Source: Globodera rostochiensis
Taxonomy: Eukaryota; Nematoda; Chromadorea; Rhabditida; Heteroderidae
Reading direction: 5' to 3'
Length of the DNA: 64,000 bases
NCBI GenBank assembly: GCA_018350325.1
Contig: JAEVLN010000007.1
Coordinates: 649,109-713,108 of the forward strand
In this document: positions 11,485-21,800 of the stretch, piece after piece
How positions within the stretch are numbered: position 1 is the first letter of the stretch
Layout of the letters: the number at the start of each line of letters is the position of its first letter
The notes under the pieces: generated by a model
Seen by the model: the letters and a program-made list of their open reading frames with translations, nothing else
Told to the model about the DNA's origin: nothing
Database searches by the model: none
Translations under genes and position numbers: made by a program

Positions 11485-14400
11485 TTACTTATTCTTGCGC
11501 ATATAGCACGTAATCTTTTCTTCCGATTGCGGAATCAATTGAAATCGCTCCAATTTTTCGGAAACTTTTTTTTGATTAGCCCAATTAAACAAATTTTCGC
11601 GGATTTTACTCCTCTGATAAGCACAATTTGTTGTGAATTCTTTGAATTCGATTTCTGAACACAAAATGACCGCAAAATGTTCAAAAGTTTCTTTAAATTT
11701 TATTTTTTCAAAAATGCTTTCCCACTTTTTGAAGTCTTCCGACAGAATTTGATTGGCTAAACATAAAAAAAATAAAATTAGATTTTAATATTTACTGCAC
11801 AATAATTTTATTAATATATTTTATACATTATAATTTTATTTAAAAAAAAACATGCCAATATTCAATTCTTCAATTATTATTTGAAGGGTAAAATTGTTGA
11901 CATTAAATGCTGAATTTTGCTCGGGGAATTGCGGCGTAATTACATTTATTGGCAAAGTGCCAAATATTGGAGGCCACGTCCGCACAAATTGATTCAGTGT
12001 AATTGGAGTCACCGGGGCCAACATCACTGGGGCGCCTTGTGACCAATTCCTAAAATGCCTTAATGAGTTAAAGCCAATCGTTATCATATTAAAGGGTCGC
12101 GCAACATCAAACAATTATTTAATCATTTTAATTACCATTTTGAATAAATTGAAAAGAATTGATACAATAAATACGACAGTGGCGCATGAGGAAAAAGTGT
12201 ACAAATTTTTGCGGTCATAACAGACAAAGTGGCCCCATTAAAGTAGCCAAATATTCCCGCATAAATAAGACGATCTGAATAAATGCGAAAACAAATTAAA
12301 ATAATATAAATATTTTTTTAATTTTAAATTTACTTTTTGCCCAAATTTTAACGGCCTTCAACAGTGCGGTGAATTCCTTGCGGCTTGGGACAAGCGACAT
12401 TTGGTATTTCCCAGAACGATAACCTGAATAATTAAATATTTTTTTAAATTGAATTTAAATTTTAATAATTCAAATCTCTCGCAAATCGCGGTGGACTTTG
12501 CCCTCCCTTTTTGTGTGGCCGGCAAAACATGTTAATCACGATTTAATATGCATTTTTTGTCTATTTTTAAGTCTGTTTCGATGAAATTTGGTGGCATGTT
12601 TTTTAAACGTTTGTCCTTTTCTTTTTTGCCCCATTTTGAGCAATGTAAATTTTGACACTTTTTTGACTAAACATTCATTTTAACTAGAAATTTAAAATGC
12701 AATAAAAGCGAAATTTAACATATTTTGAGGAATTTGGAGTTATTTTGGTAAAAATCATAAAAAAATCTGAACTCGGAGCTTTCCGTCCTCCGATCCCGCC
12801 AAGATGAAATCGGATTCCGAGGCATCAAAAATTCCGAATTCGGGAATTCACAAACCGAACCCACTTTTTAGTGGTTTTCAAGCCAAACTTTGATTTTTTA
12901 AATGATTTCAAAACCAATTTTTAATTGAATTTAAATTTTTTAGTAATTCTTTACCGGCCAAGGCATAAATGCTCGATTCATTTGTTAGCAGCTGAATGAG
13001 CTCATCGTCCTCAAGTTTCAAATCTTTCTTTAATAAAAACTTTTCCGGTACAAACACCGGCAACAGATCGATTTCAATGTTCTGAAGTTCAATTCTCAAA
13101 ATCTTGACTTTTCCCGGGATCCAATTAAGACTAATGATGCCATGCAATTTCTAAATGATTACTTTAATTATCGTTGAAATTAATTATGAAATATGCTTTT
13201 TAACAATTTTTCTTGAGCATTAAACTTACTTTTTTGAGGAAACTTTTTAGACTGTCCTCATTTTCCTCATAAAAATGGTAAAAATCAAATGTATCGGGCA
13301 CAACACAAAGCAAATCCAAATCCGACCCATCAATGTAAGCCCCGATCAATTGGGATCCACTCATCAGCAATTGAGGCTCTTAATTAACAAATGGTTTTAA
13401 TAACTTCCATTAATCAATTAAAAATTGTTTGTTTAAATTTAATACATAAAATCATAAATTTTCTTATTAGATTTTTCCAATAAATTTTTTTTAAATCATT
13501 CAACGAATTCTGTTTTTTAAAGACAATCAAATGCAAAATTAATTGGAAATTCTTAACTTTTTAAAGCATAAAATTATTATTTTAAATTTAACTCAAATTA
13601 CTGATTTTAGTAAATTGTACAGTCCAAGTTTCAACAATTGATGTAATGCTCCTTTTCAGTGAAATAATTTCAGCCTTTTTATTCCAATCAATTTCAAAAG
13701 AAGAAATAAAATTAAAAAACTAAAAACAATTTTTCATTTAAAATTTTTAAAACATTTTACCTCATTTGAAATTTGTAATTCATTGTCCCGATTTTTTGGA
13801 ATAGTTCTTATCAAATTGAATTGTATCCAATCAGTTTCATTTAATGTATGACCATTTAAAGCTACAACAAAAATGATTAGAAAAATAAAATTCTTAAAGG
13901 CGTTGTCCAAAAAAATTACCAATTTCTTTCTGTTTTAGCATATTTTCCAACAATTTAATATTTGTTCCATCAATTTCCACACAAGAACAAAAATCATTGT
14001 TCGATTTTGAATTTTCTCCCTTATTTTGGCGATTTGTCCTTTTCAAATTTTCAATTATTTCAAAATTAAGCACGCCTTTGGCAATTAGCATGGAACATTC
14101 GTGTAGTTCCAGCAACGATAAAATTGCATTGAATTCGTCGAATTTAATTGACCCAAATTGAGTGATTCGTGAATTATTATTTAATGAATTTGTTGAACTT
14201 TTGTTTATTATTTTTATTGTTTTGTTTTCGTCAATTATGTTGCAGAATTTTAAAATAGAAATATTTGTTGATGGGCTAAATTAAATACCTATATGCTAAG
14301 CTTTATTAATTGATATTTTACTTTTACTTTTAAATTTAATTTTGGATCTTATTTTTACGATTAATTATTACTCAAATGCAAATTCATCAAGTTCATTATG

Positions 14401-16140
14401 CATAAAATATAATTTGTTTTGAACAAATTGCATTTCATTGAGTTGATATTCAGTATTTATAAAATAATTCCATTTTTCGACTATTTCTTCTAAAATTTCA
14501 TTTATTCGATTTTTGGACCGAATTTTGATGAAATTCAATTTCGCGTGAATCGCTCTAACAAATAATAAAATATTCTTTAAATTATCAACGCATTTTCTTG
14601 CCAATTTATTTTCCAACAATTTTTTAAGCATATTCCTCAAAACCAAATCATCCAATAAATCTAAAATCTTTTAAATTATTTAGAATGTATTTTTTTAAGT
14701 TTTGCCTGATAATTTGTTCATTCCGATTTTACTCAATGTTTTCATCCATTTTTGTTTATTTTCCTGATCAATCCATTTATCGCAATTTTCTTCACTTTTC
14801 ATGGATAATTTGTTCTTCTGGGGAGATTTTTCTGATTTTTTCTCATTTTCTTTATTATAATTGCCAGAATATTCATAATCTCCCGGTTTATTTTTGTTTT
14901 TACGATTTGAATCATCAAAATCCAAAGAATTATTGCCTTTGTCGGTAACAATTTTTTTTTCATTTTCATTTTCATTTTTGTTTTTAATTTTTCTTTTTTT
15001 AGTGTCATTTTTGCTTTTGTTTTTCGCCTTTTTGTCCAGACTTTGTTTTATCCAAAATTCATTTTCCGACTTTAATTCCAAAAGCTCATCATTTATTTGG
15101 GCGCTTTTATCGTCAATTTTGTTTATTTTATCAAATGATTCAATTTCATTATTTAATTCAACAATTTTTATTTCATTTTTAATTTTAAAATTTTCTTCAG
15201 AAAGTTTGCCTCCTTTTTCGCTATTCAATTCAATAATTTCTTCTGATTTTTGATCACTTTCACCCGAATATTTAGGCAAATGTTTTTCTGAATTTTCATT
15301 TTCCTCAAATTCGACATTTGCTTCTTTAAATGTTTCCTCGTCAGTGTCAGAAGAATCCGTCAGACCTTCGGAGACGGATAAATATTCATCTTTCTAAAAA
15401 GATTTTATTAACATTTTTATTTTACATTAAAAATTAATTACCTTCTCCAAAAGTTTCACAAACTTTTTAACTCTTGCATTGTCCATAAAGTCTTTCAGCA
15501 GATTTTCTGAAATTTAAATTTCGTAATCTGACCAGAAAATGATATTTTAAAATAATAATTGATTGTTACAAAAAACAAAAATTAAATTACTGTTTCTTGT
15601 CACAATTTTCTTAAACTCCTCTTCTTCTTCAACAAGTTGTGACATTTTGTCAAAGTGCAATTTGGACACAATTTCGCCTTTCGGAGACTGTTTTTTAAGT
15701 TTTTTCCCAACGCAAATCACAAATGTTTCGATTATTGTGTCGTCCAACTCGTTAATATTCCCATGTCGGCGTCGGGCTGCTGCATAAAATCTAAATTTTA
15801 AATAAAAAATGAATGTGAAAATTTGGACTAAATTTGACGTAAACCAGTGGTTTTCTGTTCTGACTTGGCCTGCTCTGTTCTAGGATTCATAACAGATATT
15901 TGAGTTATCGAAATTAGACTTTATTTAAATGACTTTTTAAACCTAAAATTAAAATTTTCAGTCTCGGGCTTCTTGGAGTCTTGGCCTCGGAATCGACTCT
16001 CGACGTTAATTCTTAGAAATGAAAACCCAAGTGAATTTTAAAACGCACTTTTTGTCGTGTTCGGAGACAGCTTCTTTAATGCAAATTGTGAGTGCACGGT
16101 AGAGGGAAGTGTCCAATGGTCCGTTTTCCCACCACAACAT
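11485..16140 (-). CDS. Poly(A)-polymerase-like protein with long N-terminal extension
   Basis: Fourteen exons (16049-16140, 15591-15790, 15442-15506, 14733-15393, 14372-14660, 13920-14275, 13761-13861, 13602-13719, 13230-13378, 12955-13150, 12334-12423, 12136-12274, 11856-12049, 11485-11756) give a phase-consistent 973-residue frame. From about residue 600 it follows canonical PAP order. The nucleotidyltransferase GS plus DxD site is SGSQLIGAYIDGSDLDLLCV and the third acidic residue is in NIEIDLL. Then come the AGYRSGKYQ helix, LLKAVKIWAK, YSKWNWS, the PQFPEQNSAFNVNNFT loop and an RNA-binding-domain-like C-terminus (FKKWESIFE). All three catalytic Asp positions are present. The N-terminal 600 residues are unlike ordinary PAP and include a Lys/Glu/Asn-rich, NLS-like segment (KKRKIKNKNENENEKK). 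The exon 13 donor appears to be GC. Expected role: 3' adenylation of RNA; the specific substrate is unknown. Confidence 0.85.
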
Positions 16141-16228
16141 CAAATTTGGCTAAATGTGAACGGCCATTAATTTTGCATTTTAATACTTTATTTATTTATT
16201 TTATCAAATTATTTTAAATATTTTTGAT
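16141..16228 (-). promoter_or_regulatory. 89-bp intergenic gap with 3' splice-acceptor signal (operon-like)
   Basis: The gap lies between the stop of the secreted-protein gene and the ATG of the PAP-like gene on the same strand. TTCACATTTAG ends nine bases before the ATG, a good nematode acceptor with no paired donor in the gap. Both features fit an SL trans-spliced downstream operon gene. An AATAAATAAAG-type poly(A) signal also falls in the gap. Confidence 0.5.
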
Positions 16229-18271
16229 TTAAAAATATGGCACATTCACATCGTTTTTATCAATTATTTCTTTGTCATCAATTTCTTTGATTTGGACGGC
16301 TTTGCCTTTAATCGTTTGTCCAATTGTGGACATTCTTTTCCGAATTATTTTTTCGCTATGCCAGAAACTTTCATTGTAATACATCCAATAGTCCAATAAA
16401 ACGTTCAAAAACATTCTTTTCTCAACCAAAAAATATGTTTGATCTTCGCTTTCATCTAATTAATTAAATTATTGTTTGTATAAACATTTTTGTTAAAAAA
16501 CGTTTAAAAATACCCAATTTTTTATATTCATCTTCAAAAAAGTTTGTTGCCCACTCATCGTATAAATTGAATTCCAGCACAATTTTAATTCTCCATTTGC
16601 CAAGCTCAGTGCTATTTTCAATATATTCGCCATATACCAAAGGATAAAAATATTTTGGAGCTGTAAATTGGCCTTAATTAATAGAATTGAAAAAAAATTT
16701 CAGCATATTTAAAAGGTTTTTTTTAAATATGAAAAATAGCAAAAATATTATCCAAAATTAAATTTATAAATACAAAAAAAAATAGAAAATAAAAATCGGT
16801 GGCAAATCAGAGAAACATTTTTCCAGCTGAGACTGATCAGTAGGGCCCGTATTTACAAGAATATTTTAAGTCAATATTTTGCGTTTTTTAGTCAAAAATC
16901 CGGGCCCTACTGATAGTGATCAATGTTGCTATAAATAAAAAATAAAAACTAATCTTACATAAGCTGCCTAATTGATTACTCTTAGTGTTGCAAATCAGTG
17001 CCGCCCTGGCCAAACCGAAAAGCTCAACAAATTTGCTCCACGTTTTGTGCATTTCTTGTTGGTTATTTCTTGACAAAATCTCACTTAAATTATATATAAG
17101 TTCACACTATTTTTAATAAAATAAAAACAAATATAAAATTACATTTTTGCATGTTTTTTTTTTTTGATTTTCAATTAAACAACCCGAAAAAAATTTGTAA
17201 GAATTTTAATCTGTCGCTTATGCGTTTTAATTATTTTTTAATTTAAATATTACTCAAAATATTTGATCAATCGTTGTCGTTTTTGGAAAAAATGCAGCAA
17301 ATCGCTCAGCATCCATTCATTTATGTCTTCAATATTTTTATTAACAATTTGTTTTGCATATTCTTTATCCAAACAACTTGCATCGTTTGCAATTTCTTTA
17401 TCAATTTTATTGTACGGCAAATTTTCGTATTTTAATATTTTGAGCAAATCGTTTTTGAGAAGCAAAAGGAAGCACATTGCCTCATCATATAAATTTTTCC
17501 ATATAAATTCTGCTTGAATCCTTTTTAACAAAAAATAATTATTGTTGTTAATATTTTTGTTAAATAAAAAAATAGTTTCCACTTAATGCTTTAAATTTGA
17601 AAGTCTTCAAAATTGTCGAAAAATTTTTTTGACAAAAGCAGCGACGTCATAAATCAAATCTCTTTATCAAGGCATTCCTACTTTCCATTAATTGGAAAAT
17701 AATTAAATTTAAATAAAATGATTAACGTCAATTAATGAAATCAACGAATTTTTGATAAGAAAATATTTTTTAAAACGTTTTTACTTGTATAAATGTTCTT
17801 TGTTCTCCTCAAAGAAAGTCGATTGCTTTTTGCCGACTTTACAAAGTCGAATATTATCCAGAATTTCCTTATTCTGTTCCAATTTCCATCGAATCATGTA
17901 AATATGTGTGTAAATTGCGATTTTTGACATTAAATTTTCGCGAATTTTCTCATTTTCCTCTTTAAAATATTTCAAATAAAATTCATCCAACAAAATGTGC
18001 TGTGCTCCACCGAGCGGCTTTAATGAGAAACAGATATCCATAAAACAGCGATAAAATTTGTAAGCTAAATAAATATTTGCATTTTTACTTTTTTTAAATT
18101 TGAAATGATTGTAAATTTGTTTGTTTTTATTAATAATTAAAATATATAAAACTTTTAATTTTTCAAATTCTTTCATAACCCACATTTTATGATGCTTTCA
18201 CCCGGAAACGCATTTGATGTTGTATTCAGTTGTAATAAAAATAAAAAGAGTAACATTGGAGGCATTTGCAT
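16229..18271 (-). CDS. Secreted protein of unknown family, copy 2
   Basis: Six exons (18202-18271, 17785-18169, 17254-17520, 16959-17083, 16514-16672, 16229-16455) give a 410-residue frame. Signal peptide begins MQMPPMLLFLFLLQL and runs to TTSNAFP. It is homologous to copy 1 (3019-5077) over its whole length, with scattered substitutions and a small insertion near residue 40 (YILIINKNKQIYN). Both copies are open, so both may be functional. The stop codon is 89 bp from the start of the PAP-like gene, suggesting joint transcription. No domain recognised; candidate secreted effector by context. Confidence 0.7.
16839..16912. mobile_element. 74-bp hAT-type MITE
   Basis: Perfect 12-bp TIRs CAGTAGGGCCCG (16839-16850) and CGGGCCCTACTG (16901-16912) have flanks AGACTGAT and ATAGTGAT that look like an 8-bp TSD (6 of 8 match). 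It sits in intron 4 of the right-arm secreted gene and is absent from the left arm. Confidence 0.7.
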
Positions 18272-18845
18272 TTAAATTTATTTAAATGAATAAATATTAA
18301 TTTATTATAATTAAATTATAATTCAACGATGGAAAAAAACATTTTTGTATTTCGACGTCAGAAGAGTCGAAAAATTCATTTGACAAACTGTCAACTAATA
18401 AAAAATCGTGCAAACTGTGACAGCAGCCTATTTATTTGACAGTTTGTCAGAACTTTGTCAATTGTGTGAAATAATTCCGTCATTTATTTATAAATAAAAA
18501 TTTTATTTAATAAATCTTGAACTCATCTCCACAAACTGCTTAATATTAACGTAAAACATTTAAATAGCGAATTTTTTAAAATTAATATGATTATTATTAT
18601 ATGGTTGAATGTAGAAAATAAATAATAAAATGAATAACAGGAAATAAAAATCAATTAACGATTTTGATAATATTAATAAAAATATTTTCACGTTTTAGTA
18701 AAATCATTTACTCCAACAAACAGGTTGAAAATAAAAACAGTTAGATTTCTAAACCCCCATAAAAAAATAATCCTTGAAATGAATCAACAAACAAATTTGC
18801 TGGAATAATAAATATTCCACTGATCAGTAGTGATCCGAGCTCCGT
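18272..18845. other. Intergenic between two minus-strand genes
   Basis: Upstream region of the right-arm secreted gene and downstream region of the kinase-PRTase gene. AT-rich with short direct and inverted TTGACA-type motifs near 18,375-18,465. No coding evidence. Confidence 0.4.
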
Positions 18846-21800
18846 TCATTCGTCCCCACTTTTTCCCATCCAAACTTTGGCATTGTCCAAGCAGCGGATC
18901 ACTTCTTCATCACTGATCTGATCAAAGTGTTCATAATTCTGGCTTACAGTTGTAAAATAGCGCGGAGTCTCAAGACAGACCAATTCATAACCATTGTCTT
19001 GTAAATGATCTGAGAATTTTATGACAAATTATTCAAAAATCAGTTAAAAATCGATGTCGGCTTATGTCATGGATGCTTACCTATTTTTCTTGTGATTAGA
19101 GAAAATTTTATAAAAAAATATATATTATAAAAAATCGATGGGGGGTCACCTCGGCGCCGACAAGTTTCAAAAATTAACCAAATCATACAATCTAGACAAC
19201 GGAAGCACTATGTCTTTAATTTAATTGTGCTAAAAAAAGAAGTTTTCAAAATTGAAAATTTTCCATGAAATACTGTTTTTGAGCGATCGAAAATGTGCTT
19301 ATTAAGTAATTAATGTAAAAAATATATTTAATCAAAGGCGCCTCCGCCCTATTTATTATAGTCAGTGCCAGGCAAATAGTTGTTGAAAATTCCCATATTT
19401 AAAAAAAAAATTCATACCCCAAGGACTCAGATTTACAAATTAAAAAAAAAGCCCCCAGGCTTAAACATTTGGTAATTTAAAATTGAAAACTCACTTAATG
19501 TGTCCAGCGAACACACTGGAGAAGCCAAAATAGCCACAGCAACTTTTGCCTCACGCAATTTTTGAAGGACGGCCAGCGCCGTCACACCGGTGGCCATGCC
19601 GTCGTCCACAACAATTACGGCACGTCCCTCCAACGGAATGGGTGGACGATTGGCCAAATATTTCTTTAAACAAATTATATTAATTATATTTGGTATTTGT
19701 TGATAAAGGGTTTTTTAATCAAAAATCCTACTATTATTTGAATAAATTTTTCAGTTTGCTTTAAATTATCAAAATTTTTGTAATTTTATAAAATTAATTT
19801 AAAGTAATAGTGACTTTTCTTTGTCGTTCGATTTCCTTTAATTTCACTTCCATTTGTTCGTGAATATATTGATCAGTTGAAGAAAGTTTCAAAATTTGCA
19901 TTGCTTTAGCATTCTGAATTTTAAAATGTTTAAATATTAAAACAAATCCGACATTTTTAAATTTATTTTAAAATTAAATAACAAAATTAAACATATCATA
20001 ACATTACCGTCACTAAATGAGGCGGATTTCCTTCCGCAACAGCACCAATTCCAAACTCGTCATTGCCAGGAAACCCAATCCTTTTAGCCTTATGCACAAA
20101 ATATTAAAGCGCAGAAAAACAGAAAAATTCTCAGAATTATATATTAAATTTATATTTATGCAAATAATAAAATAAAAATGCTCTCAATCCAAATTATTGG
20201 GGTACACAATTTTGGTAGTCTTCATAAAAAAATATTTGCAATTCAAAATTATGAGATCAGAATTCCAAAAAATCTTAAAATTTTCGTGTTCCGAGTAAAA
20301 ATATCAAGAAAAAAAAATAATACACTTACAAACAGCAGATCCAACGGCACTTTCAGCGATTTGGCAATTTCATAAGCAACTGGGACACCGCCTCGGGGAA
20401 GTGCCAACACAACCTTTCAAATTGCAAATTTTGTTTTAGGAAAAGCATTAAAAGTATTAATTAATGATTTATATATATTTACTAGTTCGTCTTTCTTCAA
20501 TTGATCCAAATAGGCCAACACTTTTGCCAATTTTTGGCCGGCATCTTGACGATCCTTGAAGACGGCTTTGTCGTTGGGCAATCTTTTTTTTCAAATATTT
20601 CATTCTAATTTTATTTTCAAACATATTCTAATTTTATTTTAAAACATTTCATGTATTATGGAATATATAATTAAAAATATTTAATAAATTAACAAATATT
20701 AAAAAAAATTGAAAAATGACTTTTTCTTAATTTGTTCCAGTCTTTTTGACAACTCATTCAATGAAATACGCTTTTCAGGATTATTTTGCAGACACTCCTA
20801 AATAAATTTTATATGTATCAAAGCAATATTAATAAAATATTTAATTAATAATAATTACATAATTTTTTATTTAAATTAGACCCCAAGCAAGGAATTAAAT
20901 TCTTCAGGGCCTCCAAAAGCCAGCATTTGGTAATTTTTGTCCAATGAGTTCAAAGTCGCTCTACGCTTAAAATTTATATATTCTTGTTCATCTTCAATCT
21001 GTAAAAATGCGATTATCATAAGACGATAAAACATATGATTAAAATGATGTTGTAAATCAATATTATGCTTATTATAATTTATAAAACTTTAACTTTTATA
21101 GTCTAAAAACTAATTTTTTTACTAAAAATTACCTGCTTAAAGACCTCCTTCATTTCACCCTTTTCGTCATTCAACGGAATCCAATGCCATTGTTGTTTGG
21201 GTTGGATTGTTCTAAAAGTGTTTTCAGGTTATAATCAAAACTATATTCCAACACAAAAATTATGTGATCCGGTATGATAATTTGAATGAATTGATAAAAT
21301 CAAAAAGTGTCACAATTTAGTAGAGCTTGTCGGGAACGGGATTCTCGCGGGAAAAGTACGGAATTCCCGAATCCCGCTAAATTTGAAATTCTCGTTCCCG
21401 CTAAATTTGAATTCCCGTACCCCTAAACGTGAAATTCCTGAATTTTTCCCCAAAATGGACTTATCTATTCCGTTCCCGGAATTGTACAAGTAAAAAAATT
21501 GTCTTAAAGTGCTCAATCAAATGTATTGCCTCTTTGGATCGCCGAAAGGGTTATAGCCGTAGATCATTTCGTAGAGTATAATTCCCATCGACCAAACAAT
21601 GTCCTTTTCTCCGGATACATTAGTAGAATTCTAAAAAAAAATTTTAAACAATATACCTAAAAATTATTCTCTGTATTTTGACGATTGATCAAAAATTAAT
21701 ATACTTTTCTGATAAACGATTGGTAAAAATTTAAGACGTTTAGCAGTGTATTTCGTATTTCACTTTTAAATACCCAAATGGACCCGGATTAGAGACTGGT

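Larger units (their letters stand above)
10490..18290 (-). repeat. Right arm of large inverted duplication
   Basis: Inverted counterpart of 3,000-6,960, read on the minus strand. It keeps the full gene order: secreted protein, PAP-like gene, glycosyltransferase-like segment. It is longer than the left arm because it retains the complete PAP-like gene. It also carries a small private hAT MITE (16,839-16,912) in an intron. Confidence 0.85.

Noticed and set aside
14695..15279. Independent Lys/Glu-rich protein gene
   Set aside because: A GTAAAA donor at 14,732 and a GTAATA donor at 14,371 join it in phase to the PAP exons, so it is treated as part of that gene.
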